Shown here one piece after another: positions 45,101 through 56,520 of a stretch of DNA of 64,000 nucleotides. The notes beneath the pieces are model-generated. The model worked only from the letters and a program-made list of their open reading frames with translations, did not search any database and was not told where the DNA came from. Origin of the DNA: Zingiber officinale (taxonomy: Eukaryota > Streptophyta > Magnoliopsida > Zingiberales > Zingiberaceae); the NCBI RefSeq assembly GCF_018446385.1, contig NC_055998.1, positions 19,771,173 through 19,835,172 on the forward strand, given 5' to 3'. Both the position numbers and the translations under genes were made by a program. Each line of letters opens with the position of its first letter. The first letter of the stretch is position 1.

Positions 45101-45760
45101 TGAAGTACTTAAAACATACTATGACTTATGGTATACATTATCTTATATATCCTCAAGTTCTAGAAGGATATGCAGATGTTAGAGGGATATCTAGTTCAGA
45201 AGATCATTCATCTACAAGTGGATGAATATTCAGAATGGATAGAGGAGTCATATCTTGGGGTTCCAAAAAGTAAACTTGTATTGTTGATTCCACAATGACA
45301 GGCGAGTTTATAGCTTTGGCTTTGTGTGCTAAGGAAGCAGAATGATTGAGGAGCCTATTAATGGAAGTTCCTTTGTGGCTGAAACCAATGCCTTGAGTTG
45401 CTATACATTGTGACAATGAGGCTACACTATCAAGGGCATATAACAATATTTATAATGAAAAATCAAGGCATATTAGATTGAGATATAGTTTAGTTACACA
45501 ATTGATATCTGAATATGTTATAACTATAAACTATATGAAGTCAAGTTTTAACTTGGCCGACCCTTTGACAAAAGGCCTTGCAAGGGATCTAGTTTTGAGA
45601 ACATCAAAGGAGATGAGACTAACACCAACTAACTTATCATCAATAGTCGAAACTCGACTCAACTTTGGATGATTTCCAAATATTGGGTTCAATGAACAAA
45701 GTATACTATATGGATAATTGAAACACTTAATTAGTCCCAAGAGAAGTGTTTGGTTCATGT
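42111..45760 (+). pseudogene. Copia-type (Ty1) gag-pol, heavily decayed
   Basis: Gag begins near 42108 with DFVKLERFDGENVRRWK. A 64-bp tandem duplication at 42356-42483 shifts the frame. Integrase fragments lie about 43380-43950 in many frames. The RT at 44623-45225 has ICLYVDDMLIFETN, the Copia YVDD box, then RPDIAFVVKKLTRY. The RNase H end at 45478-45672 has SSFNLADPLTKGLARD, the usual C-terminus of Copia pol. Dozens of stops make it non-functional. No matching 3' LTR was found after 45760. Confidence 0.85.
42356..42483. repeat. 64-bp tandem duplication in Copia gag
   Basis: GGAAATATGTGAC(T)... occurs twice with period 64 bp and about 7 differences. The length is not a multiple of three. 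Confidence 0.85.
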
Positions 45761-46440
45761 AATGGAATGGTTAGGAAAAGCTTCTAAGATTTGAATAGAG
45801 TTATTAAGGGAAATCCTTTGGAATACTTAGTTACGTGGGTATTCTTTATAACATCCACGTATATTTGTTAGTTGACACCATGTATCCAGTTTACGTACAC
45901 TAATCCTAGGGTGACCGACCTAACCCTAGAAGTTTTTCACCCGCTACCAAGATAAATCAGGAAGCGCTCACAGCAAGTGGCCCATCAGTCCAATGTTCTT
46001 AAGTTAACCACCCATTAAGGAAAATTTGCCCATTATTTTTTTGAAGCTAGGATCAGATCCTTAGATATCTAGGAATCTGAGAAGATACCCTATCACTACA
46101 CCATTTCCCTGAGGTATAACATCCACCTATGTGAATATAGGAGATAGTGTCGTTTCTAATGTGATTTGGCTAACTACATAAATATTCATAAACAACTAAG
46201 GTAGTAAGAAATGGAGTCAATCCACATGTCACCAATATGAATACCAAGGATAAGGAAAGTCTATGTGTGAAATCGCTCTAGTTAATCGAATAAGGTAGCA
46301 GATTCAAAGCTAGTCTACTAGTCACCTTGGTTAGTATTTAAGAGGTCTTTACTATGTAAAGGTTCAAATCCATGAGATACCTTTATTTATGCATAAGACT
46401 TGTCACTTGATAATTGAAAGTTCTAAAAAAATTAAGGAAT
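45761..46440. other. Unassigned DNA between Copia and viral sequence
   Basis: No protein recognised. It may be the Copia 3' untranslated part or viral leader. Confidence 0.4.
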
Positions 46441-46466
46441 AAGGAACTGTTCAATTGTGTCCACTT

Positions 46467-46478
46467 CTCTGATACCAA
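46467..46478 (-). other. tRNA-iMet primer binding site of the viral element
   Basis: On the minus strand TGGTATCAGAG, the standard initiator-tRNA complement used by caulimoviruses, about 75 bp after the poly(A) signal. Confidence 0.75.
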
Positions 46479-46551
46479 AAAGAAGCGTGTAATAATAATT
46501 TCTAAAATTCCGAACAAAGATAAGTATGCAGAACTAGGAAAACATACAGAC

Positions 46552-46557
46552 TTTATT
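46552..46557 (-). terminator. Poly(A) signal of the viral element
   Basis: AATAAA on the minus strand about 100 bp after the TATA box. In pararetroviruses the signal lies close after the start and is bypassed on the first pass. Confidence 0.65.
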
Positions 46558-46657
46558 TAGAAGATGGGAACTTAAAGACTTACAAAAGGTTCTCTTATAA
46601 CAACCCAAGTAGGACTTCGGAGAACTTCCGGTGCCCTGCAAGAGTAGAGATATCCTC

Positions 46658-46665
46658 CTTATATA
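46658..46665 (-). promoter_or_regulatory. TATA box of the viral promoter
   Basis: TATATAAG followed by GAGGATATC on the minus strand, the usual form in badnavirus-like promoters. The upstream 46690-47290 region holds TGACG motifs and no gene. Confidence 0.65.
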
Positions 46666-47293
46666 GAGGAGAGCAGCAAATGCTAGGTGCTCATTGGGCC
46701 CCATCACCACGTTTGTTTGCTTCCTGGATAAGGAGGAATCCCTGCACCCTTGTACTATAAGATCTGCTTTTACAGATTCGTATCATTGAAAGTGGTGAAT
46801 TATTGCCTTACTGCCAAACTTATCTGTGTTGGCACATCACGTCTTGTCGGTGGGTGCACTTCTTTTGATGTCCTTGGTCACCTTCCTCTTCTAGATGCTA
46901 AAGGACGGTGTCCTTTGGGCTGTGTCACGGGTCAGTCGTAACGTCGTCTCCAATTATTTGTCATGTTGCATGACGAAAGGTAGCCAATCATTCCACCAGT
47001 TTCGTAGGGTGCTCTGCAGTCTATACTCTTGGAGTTTGAGGGCATGAATTGCCCTATATTGTTCAAGGGCTTGGATTACTTGCTCAGCTGCCTCCTTCTG
47101 GATTCAGTGAAGTTCGTTATTGTAGGCGTCGTATTCATTGAGAGGGAACCCCCTAGCTTTGTATTTTCTGCGTATTGCTTCCAACTTTTGTTGTTACTGG
47201 ACCATGAGCTCACCATGCTCCGCAGAATTTATACCAGTTGTGCTTCCTTCTGCTTGCTGGGTTTGCCTTTGAGTTCGTGGATTGCCAGGGCCG

Positions 47294-47929
47294 TCAGCTC
47301 AGTTGCTCCAATTGCATAGGTTCCAACCATTTTGAAAGGATAAGCACATTTATTAGCCTTGATAAAGAATCTGTTAATTGATTATCTTTTTCTTTAATGT
47401 GCTTGAAGGAGACTTCTACGTCACTCCCAGTGATGTAGTCGACGAAGGTCATCCATCTTACCCTAGAGGGCTTATTTTGGACTGATTTGTTAAAAAAATT
47501 GATAATGGTCTGACAGTCTGTTCTAATAATTAAATCCCTCTTATCAAGATAATAAATTTTTAAGGCCTCCATAGTTTTCGTTACCACATGGAGCTCTGTA
47601 TCAATTGAGGATTTGATTGGGTAGAATTTCCTACTGGCGTAGACATAGATTCTTTCAGTGCTTCTAGGATCCTCTTTCTTTGGTTTCCACTTACAGATTC
47701 CTCCCCAGCCTTCCATGCAACCATCTATCTCGAGTATTATGAAACAGTCTTTTGGAGGTACCTCAAGATCAGGGAAGTTTAGTACTTGGGTTTTGATTTT
47801 CTTGATTAGATCCCAGTCTTGTTTATTCATCCGTCTGTCATCCGTTGGGCTTGTCTTAGCGTATAGAGAACTTAGTAGCTTGCCCAGGTTTGGGATATGA
47901 TTTCTGGCATAATTAAGTACCCGGGCCAT
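47294..47929 (-). pseudogene. Viral RNase H, endogenous pararetrovirus
   Basis: A 211-codon open stretch with the RNase H acidic positions ILEIDGCMEG, SIDTELHVV and IIRTDCQTI and a terminal DNQLTDSLSR. It joins RT only through frameshifts near 47930-48050. Confidence 0.85.
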
Positions 47930-48463
47930 GATTGCATCCCTCTTTTGGTGGCAAGACTTTTTTCCTTAAAATTTGCGATCTTCTTGATTATATGGGGTTG
48001 GAGCCTGATCTTTTAGTTTCCCAGAACTGCCCCCAAGAAATTCAATTTCTAGCACAACAATTTTATCTTGGTCGAGCTTAGGATAAGTCCATGCCTTTTG
48101 CAGATGTCAAGCATGATCTTTAAGTGCTTCTCATGCTCTTTTTCTGATGAAGATAAGACTAATATATCATCGATATAAACTGTTATGAAATCGTCAATCC
48201 CTTTAAAGTAGTTGTCCATCTTTCTTTGGAAGATGACTGGTGCATTTTGAGACCGAATGATATGACTAGCCATTCAAATAAATCATCAGGGACCCAGAAG
48301 GCGGTCCATTCGATAGAATCCGGATGAATGGTGACTTGATGAAAGCCTGACTTTATGTCAAACTTAGAATATTGCTTACATTTTTTAGAATGGTGTTGAT
48401 GTCTGCCAGACTGTACTGATTTTTATTAGTTATATCATTAAGGTGCTGGTAGTTGAAAATCAT
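47930..48463 (-). pseudogene. Viral reverse transcriptase, endogenous pararetrovirus
   Basis: Catalytic YIDDILVLSS near 48170. Other RT parts (KFDIKSGFHQVTIHPDSIEW, near 48310-48370) lie in another frame. At least three frameshifts and one stop. Confidence 0.8.
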
Positions 48464-49666
48464 TCATTCTTTGCCCTTTGTTTCTTGACCTGTCTTTGGG
48501 TCAATAGAAGTCCCAGAATTTATAATTATAGCAGTAGTCCGATGCCAACTCTTGCTTGGTCTGATGACATTGATATTGAGGAGAGCCTTAACATGTCTTG
48601 TGAAAGACTCCTTATTCTTGGAAGTCAGATGCTTGAGAAGCCGGTCTTCAATCACGAAGTCTGGATTTTTAATATCCAGTTGGCATAATACCTTATTCTT
48701 AGACCAGTGTTTTAATGGGTTATCACCAATGTATCCTTGGTCCTTGAGCTCTTTTAATAGTGGTCCAAAATTTCTCTGGAAATTTTGTTGGGAAGGCCCT
48801 ATAGAATAGCAAACCAGCTCCTGGATTTCTATGTATTCTTCTTCTTCTAGGTCCAGCTCCTCAATAGCTGCAACTGTATTAGTTGATAGTGAAGTGTTAA
48901 TTGTGGTAACATTTTTATAAAAGGTTACCGTATTTCCTTCAATACGAACTCCCCCGTGCATAGCTCTTATGAAATTGCAGCCTAGAATCATTTGAATACC
49001 TTCCCCTACCGTCATTGGAAAGGCATAAGTGTAGGGGATTCGGAAACCGTTTCCTTCTATATTCATTTTTCCGTATTTTAGCTTCTTATTTGCTGTGGTT
49101 TTTGAATTTATCCCGTTGAAGTGGACAATATAGGGATTCTCTTCTAAAGCCTCTTCTGAAACTATCCATTCGTCAATGCAACTGGTGGTTGCCCCGGTAT
49201 TAACATTTACTTGGAACCTTTTAATGCCGGGGATATCAAATTCTACTGTTAAGTTAAATAGCATATTCACCGATTTCCTTGGAGGTGTTACCTCTTGTTT
49301 CCTTACTGAGAGGACCCTTTGAGTTTCATTGGTTAAGAGGACGTTTACTTCTTCTTCCTCAAATGAATTGACTTCTTCTGCGTTTGGTGCCTCATTATTT
49401 CCCTTTAATTGAAGGTGTTGGATTTCTTTCCTCAGATTGTCTTCCTTTAGTACTAGACCGTCTAGCTCATGTCTTAATTCCTTGTTTTCCTTTCGTACTT
49501 CAATTAGTTCTGTTTTCAACTGCTGCACTTCTTTCTTTAGGCTTTTCACCGCCTCTAGTTCCAGCTTTAATTGTCGTGTTTTCTGATTCAAGATAGGTAA
49601 TATAATCTTGTTAACTTTTGAGCAGAGATTTTGGGTCATACCTGAAGGGGGCTTCTTGAGCAACAT
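48464..49666 (-). pseudogene. Viral coiled coil, protease and start of RT
   Basis: A 400-codon frame. Residues ~30-90 form a leucine-rich coiled coil. The protease site reads NTGATTS with Asn (codon at 49199-49201) in place of the catalytic Asp of the family, and MILGCNFIR follows. The RT N-terminal region (KSWHRTTAIIINSG) ends at a stop at 48464. Confidence 0.82.
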
Positions 49667-50200
49667 GGATTCTTTTGTTGAAGTAGTATAGGTTGCACAT
49701 CCCGTAACATGTTATTTGGCAGATCAGACAGTGCATTCGGTGCCTTTTTTGGGAAGGATTTTTATAACTGTGGCATTGTTCTGGCGCGTCGTTGTATAGT
49801 TCCCAAATGTGCTCACACTGATATTGTTCTTGGGAAACCCGGACCATGGATCTGTAACCGCTGATCTGTTTAATCCACCAAGTGCTATCTGTTTCCCTAA
49901 ACATAAATATTTTTTCATGTATTGTAAGTATATTGATACCTCTTTGGAGAGCCTCCGTGTCATCTTCTCCTTCTGAGATACTGTAAATGGCATCGCTGGG
50001 GTCATCCCCTTCTTGTACTGAGACTATCTCATAGTTTTCTGGTAGGTCAAGTTGTTCGAACATGGCTACATGTTTGACATTCCTCCTTTCATTTGAACAG
50101 TCTCTGGCAAAGTGTCTTTCTTCTCCACATAGGAAACATTTGCATTTCTTGCTTCGTAATAGGTGCTTCTTTTCAATTCCGCGTGCAATGGGTGAGGTTT
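49611..50200 (-). pseudogene. Viral zinc knuckle and Cys-rich segment
   Basis: A CX2CX4HX4C knuckle (CFLCGEERHFARDC) near 50135-50090 runs in frame into a segment from 50063 with CLICQITCYGMCNLYYF, a Cys-rich motif of badnaviruses. A frameshift near 50195 separates it from the capsid part, and another near 49640 from the protease. Confidence 0.8.
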
Positions 50201-51483
50201 CCCTTTGTACATTTTTGACTTCCTTATACCATACATTTTCTCAGATTTTTTATAGTAGCCCAGGATAGGTATGTTGTTACAAAAGGATAGATCTTTGAGT
50301 GCTCTTCTAAATGCTGCATCCTTGCACTCATTTTCTAGGAATTTATAGGAGAAAATGATCCTTGGAAATACTCCTACTGTGTTACCTGGGTATTTTGCCT
50401 CAAATGCTTCCCGGATTCTTTTTCCCAAGTCACTTGGCATTTTAGACCATAACTTCTCAGATAATTCTGGTCTAGTGAATAGTCTGCTAGTTTTGGAGGC
50501 GATCCTCATATACTCATTTAGGAATTGAATTATATCCTTTATGTTAATGCAAGAAAGTCTCTCAATATCTTTATATGCTTCCTCTTGCATTGTTGTTGAC
50601 CCTTGGAATGGATCCTCCAAAACAAATACTCTTCTAATTTGTGAAATGATATTCTGAGTACCTTCTGCCCCATCAGAATTATCTAGTAGTTGTTGGTATT
50701 CGTTGGGAAAAGTCATCTGCCATTGTATCCAGGCCAGTTTCTCGGCTTCCCCAAGTAGATTCTCAATATATTCTGCTTTGGTCTTAGGGTCTGTGAAGCC
50801 TGCTAATGATACCAAATTCTTGGTTATGGATTCTCACCTCATGAAGACTTCATCAAATTGTCCTAATTGTGTGGGGATCACAAATACTATTCCCGCCTGC
50901 TGTTGGCCAGATGGCAGGTTCCACCACTCAGAGAAGTCCTTAGCTTTGAATTTGACCCTACTTTGATTGTAGCCTTCAAAGTCGGGCCTTTGTGCTGAAA
51001 TACCTGGCCCATTGCTTGATGCTAGAGGGTATGCTATAGGACCCATTGTAGTATCAACTGAGGGCTTGTATTCTGATATAGCAAATGAGGAGTACATATA
51101 TTCCTGTAGCTTGGCCAGCTAAGGGTACTCCATCTCCCAGTTTTCTTCTCCTGTTGTTATAATCTCATGATGAGGAGATTTCCAAGGGTATGGTAGCTTA
51201 GGAAGGTTAAAAGAGTCGTCTTCTTGGCTGAAAGAGTCCTCCTGGTCAAAGAGATTCTCGCCATCTTCCACTGTAAATGGATTAGTCCATTCAGTGGAGT
51301 TGTGTTTAGCTTGGTTGATAGAGGCAAGTTATTGAACTATGTGGATGACATCGACATCATCTTCCTTCTCCGAATCACCTAATGAGAAATTCATGGACCG
51401 AGGTACATTGGCCCCTGGGTTTGTATCCTCTGCATTGTTTCTCAAGAGATTTTTGTGAGAGGAATCTGATGCATCAGTGAATG
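50200..51483 (-). pseudogene. Viral capsid region
   Basis: Open from 51097 to about 50195 apart from one TGA at 50834-50836. It has the capsid-like core IQWQMTFPNEYQQLL and IKDIIQFLNEYMRIA. Upstream of 51110 the frame goes on after a TAG into an acidic linker (EDGENLFDQEDSFSQEDD). The upstream movement-protein part is missing. Confidence 0.75.
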
Positions 51484-51735
51484 TCATAATTGGTTATCTT
51501 TGCCTTCAATGTGCTCAAAGGAGACTTCTACGCCACTCCTAGTGATGTAGTCGACGAATGTCATCCATCTTACCCTAGAGAGCTTATTTTGGGCTGATTT
51601 ATTAAAGAAACTGATAATGGCCTGACAGTTTGTTCTAATAATTAAATCTCTCTTTTCAAGATAATAAATTTTTAAGGCCTCCATAGTTTTCATTACGCAT
51701 GGAGCTCTGCATGATATAAAAGGCATGTCATTCAT
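51484..51735 (-). pseudogene. Second viral RNase H fragment
   Basis: It duplicates about 70 residues of the RNase H at 47380-47600, with EALKIYYLEKRDLIIRT, but has RTNCQ where the other has RTDCQ. It abuts the capsid region directly, in an order not found in the viral genome. Confidence 0.85.
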
Positions 51736-52930
51736 AGACCATGTTTCAAATACTATAAAAGATCATTCTACACAAACAATCCAACATCTTCATAACAAAA
51801 ACTCTCAAAATTATTTGTTTTTCAAAATGTTTTTATATGTTTTTATACTAGAGTAACAATATACAAACATTCAATTGTTGAGTTTGAATAAATCCTTAGC
51901 AAAATTGACCAGATTTTCCACTAACATTAAAGAAACTTTCAAGAGTACATTGTTTTGATTTGAAGTGATATAAAAACTTTTTGGTCTATCAATTAGTTTT
52001 GAATAACAAATGTTCTCTTGGAAGCCTCATTAATATATTCATGCTCTCATATCTAAATTCAACCGCATAAATTGAGAAAAATAAATTTTTAAACATACAA
52101 AGACTACTTATTATAAAGCCTAAGATAATGATACTAATCAACATTGCTAATGGATTTTTAAGACTCCCATGGTTAAAAAAAAATATCAACTTTTAAATTT
52201 TCAAACAATATAGATCATCTCAGATCAAACTAACTAATAGTTATAAAGAACTCCAATTCACTTCAAACTAAAACTAATATACTATTAAAAGGATCTTTAA
52301 TATATCAATATCCTCAAATTTAAATTTTAGCAGCATAATTTGAAAATAGTAAATTTTTAAATCTGAAAATAGTAAATTTTTAAATCGATGGACCTGCCAT
52401 GGACGATTTAGTAAAATGCCATATTTTTATTGTTTATATAACATTTTATTATTAAATCTGAAAACACTAACTGGTCACGACCTACACACGCATCTTCACG
52501 CTTCCCCATCAGTTGCCTTTAGACCAAACCCACTTTGTTGTTCTAATACACACTGTAGACTAGTTAATCAACTGGAGACAAATGGAAAAGTTCACCGTCA
52601 TCCAACCTACTAAATTAATTTAACATGCCCGAGAAATAAGAGGACATTTTATTTTACCCATATAATTTACTTTATTATTCAAAATACCCACTATAACTTT
52701 TGAACCACCATTTTCACTTCATAGTTTTGTTTTATTATCAAAATACCCTCGGCTTGTTAAATACTAACTCACTATCTCCGAAGTTGTGCCCAACAAATTT
52801 AATATTTTTTTAAATTGAAAATTCATATTAAAACTTATGGGATCCGTAATTCATTATTCCTGGTCGTCCATAATTAACCCAAATATATTTTACAATTGAT
52901 TAAATATAACAAAAGTACTTGCATTTATGC
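51736..52930. other. Copia-LTR relative and AT-rich 3' flank of RPC3
   Basis: Bases 51730-51960 are a diverged copy of the repeat at 37620-37900 (ACAATATACAAACATTCAAT, AATTGACCAGATTTT). A short direct repeat (AAAATAGTAAATTTTTAAATC) is at 52342-52386. The rest is AT-rich without a gene; it includes the RPC3 3' untranslated region. Confidence 0.55.
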
Positions 52931-55900
52931 CTAAAAATCATGGAAAATCATAATAGCATCATCTAGTTTTAAGAGGGACAATTGTAGGATCATCCTACTG
53001 TTCTTCAGATGCTTGAGTTTTTCTTCAGAGAGCAGGGCCTGCAAGCAGAAAAAAAAACCAGATCAATAGGCTTTTTTTAAATAAAAAATAAAAAATAAAA
53101 ACAAGCCTGTATTACAATTTTGAAAGTACTTTTCATTTACGCAATCAAGTAATTAGAGAAATTAATATAACATATAGGTGGTCGTCGATCACCTTAAACA
53201 CTTTGTCACATGTTATTATAGATGTTAAACATTTTAAGATAGATCAATATTATGTACCATTAAAACCAAACTATTAATAATACATAATATATAAATAACT
53301 TAACAAAAAATCATTAATAAATAGCACATAATATATTAAAATCAATAATATCAAATTATTATTATCTAATATACTCATACTATAGCATTGCATGCTCTAT
53401 CTAATAGATTACTGATCATCATATTAAAAGGATGTTGTTAGTGAAGGAAGGAGGTATTGGGGATCACGAACCTCATGTTCCTGTTCAGCTACGTGAGTGA
53501 TCTTTTGGTTTAAATTAAGTGCAGCATGATATAAATGGTTTAGGACAAGATTCCATGAAGATTTCTTGTTCAATTTCCACAAAAAATTTTCCCTCCTCTG
53601 TCCGGTTCCTTCTACAGAGACTTTCTGCATAAAAAACAAAGATATTGCAAATTACTAAGATGGCCAGAGACAAAAAGAAGAATTTTGTCGGATGTAATAT
53701 TTGTTTTGCCACAAGTGGGCAGAGTTCCAGAAAATTGTGCATACTTAACGAAAACAAGCAAAAAGGTACAGGGTTAATGGTAAGGGAATAACACTTGAAG
53801 TAAAATTAATGTCAGTCAATAAGACATCTGAAATAAAAATCAGAGTAAAACTTCTCGAAAATGATCAAGAAATGCACAGAAACATAATCTATAAACAACT
53901 AAAATGAAACCTCCAACAGCTACCAGTTTCTGGATAGAACAGCTCCATTTTGTTGTATGACAAAAAATTCTGGCATGTGAAAGACTAACTTCTGGAATCA
54001 GACATGGAATCATTTAATCCCATTTTAAACCAAAAATAATAGCAAGTATCAGCAACCATCATCCAAATATTACATAGTAGTTAACGATTATGAGGCAGTA
54101 GCATGCGAATAACATAAAATGTAGGAAGGAAATTATGGCATCAATCAATCTCGAATTACATCTTTAGAAATCATATAAATAGAATTTCCGACACAACTAT
54201 TTTGAGCAAGCAGGAAAATTGGTTGATCATGCCCATAACTACCAACTTCTAATTATAAGCTGTTAGTTGGTTCATACATCTTTGACAAGCATCAAGCATA
54301 GTTGGAAGAAGCTTGTTGCCAGTGCCTTAACAATGAAATCTTGAAGAACAGTCTCCAAGTGGTTTGAAAACTATAGCTTCAGTAGTCAAGACTATATAGA
54401 TAAGGGCATTTAACAAAAACCAATCTGCTACAGGTTGAGAAAGGCCCAAGTAAAAGTAGAGAAAAGATACAAGTATACTAAGATACAAAGTGGTTGTTCA
54501 GCCAAATGCATCTCAACCGTTGTGAAAAATGAAGAGAAAACCAAGCTAGAAAATTCTATGCTACAGACTCAATAAGACAAACAAAGTAGAGCAAAAGATA
54601 TGAGTCTACAAAGAGAAAAAGGATGTTCAGCTAGGAAATTGGTAGTAGATATGAAAGGCATCAGCAAAATGAGTCAATGTTGAAATTCTGCAGGTTATAT
54701 TAGGGATAAAATTTGGACAAGAAGAGAGCCATATTGTATGTCAATATATAGCTCAGCACTCATCTTAACCCAAAGTAAGTTCTTGGATTCATTTTAGGAA
54801 ATAAGGATCTCTCTTTTTTTTTTTGGTTTGTGTTGTGACTTGTGACAAAGAAGTCTCAACCAGCAAAGTTTGGCCTAATGTCTATGACAATCCAATGACA
54901 TCTTTACAAGGCTGAAATCAGGTGAACAGACAGCAGTATCATAACCTCAGAAAACTAATTATTTGTAAAGATTTGAATGATGATAATGAAAACTGCATTA
55001 AACACTATCCAACTTACCATGCAGTGATATGAGATTGCTAAGACTCAACAGTTGATCATTGTGCAAGTTAAAAAACAACATTTGTGATGATAAACTGTTG
55101 TATGTCTTTGTGGTCAACATTCAGCCAATTCTATAATAATGTAGTAAGATACAAAATATCCGAAAGGATGAAACTACAAATATCTTAGTTCCAAAATCCC
55201 AATGTAATCAGAACAAAATTATTTATGAATGAGAAAGAAGCCAAATCAAGCTTGAAGCCTTATAATTATAATCAACCTGTCTATGTAACCAACAAAGAAG
55301 AAAAAGAAAGCACAAAATTATAGAATATAAATAATGTGTTCCATTTGGAATTGCATGCCATAGACAAAAAATGAGTAATTTACCTGCATAGACAGAAAAT
55401 CATCTTTCCACAAGTTGTATAACACTTGCTGTGCAACTTTCTTATCAACTAATGTAAAGTCTGAAATCTATAATGAGAAATTGACAATTGTTATAAATTA
55501 CAAACATGGCTAATTACAGTAGAAGCACAATAAATGAAGCAAGCATTTCATGAGCATGCTCAATACTTGGCAAGAAAAGAGAAACACTGACATTTGTCTG
55601 AAACATTAAGCAAGCCAATTTAATCGTTCTTCTAAGTCTAGATTAATTAACAAGCTGAACATGAATGTATTTTTAATGTTCATGGGGAAAAACATTCGAA
55701 AAGTTTACCAACATTGTTTATTAACAAAGCTCAAGAACTGTCCATCAAAAAACAGTATATGTGGCTACATGTGCACCCTCCTATGCAGATACAATGTTCA
55801 TTTCATCGAATAGGCTTGAATATACATGTCATATATAAGCTTATCTTCAATTGACTGAGTTAGTTTATTAGTTATATCTCACTTGATATCTTTAAGAATT

Positions 55901-56467
55901 CACAAGTTACAAAGGTGACTAATGCTGTTTATGTTTAATTTAATGCTACATATTATGATTCAAGTGATAAGAGGTGCAAAGGACAATTATTTGATGATTT
56001 AGAACAAAAAAGGTCACACTTGGATCTGACTAAACACAGATTTGGTCACTAAAAGTCATGCACCTGTCCTAGGCAAATAATGATGGAAAAAACTTTTGCT
56101 GTACATGTCTCATCTGTTGAGGCACATTCTAGATGGTCGGAGTCTCGGTGCCACCTTCTCTGTGACACTAAATATCATTCTAAGAAGCAAAGAGGAAAGA
56201 GGGAGCAACGGTATGAAGGGATAGAAGGGAAGAAAAATATAGGAGGGAAATAGAGAACTGAGGCAAATGAAAACACTTTAGAAAATAAAAAATGGCTTAA
56301 AAACTGATAATTGATCATTCTACCCAGGCTTCCATCCACTTATGTTAATTATATCACTCTGCCAAACAAATATAATAAGCCAACTTAAATGATATGCTCT
56401 GTGAGTTCATGTATCATATCGACAAGAAAGCTTGTGTGAATTTGTGAATTGAGTGCATAGTTTGTGT

Positions 56468-56520
<53 letters not shown>

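Larger units (their letters stand above)
46440..51735 (-). mobile_element. Endogenous pararetrovirus (Caulimoviridae, badnavirus/tungrovirus-like), decayed
   Basis: On the minus strand the order is: a stray RNase H fragment, capsid region with zinc knuckle, Cys-rich segment, coiled coil, protease, RT, RNase H, then a non-coding region with TATA, poly(A) signal and an initiator-Met primer site. This order fits one rearranged unit of a badna- or tungrovirus-like genome. No integrase is present. Frameshifts and stops occur in every domain, and movement-protein sequence was not found. It is an old, non-functional copy. Confidence 0.88.

Noticed and set aside
46440..51735. Ty3/gypsy element instead of a virus
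   Set aside because: No integrase, and the capsid plus Cys-rich motif, promoter/poly(A)/primer layout and RNase H type fit badnavirus-like pararetroviruses.
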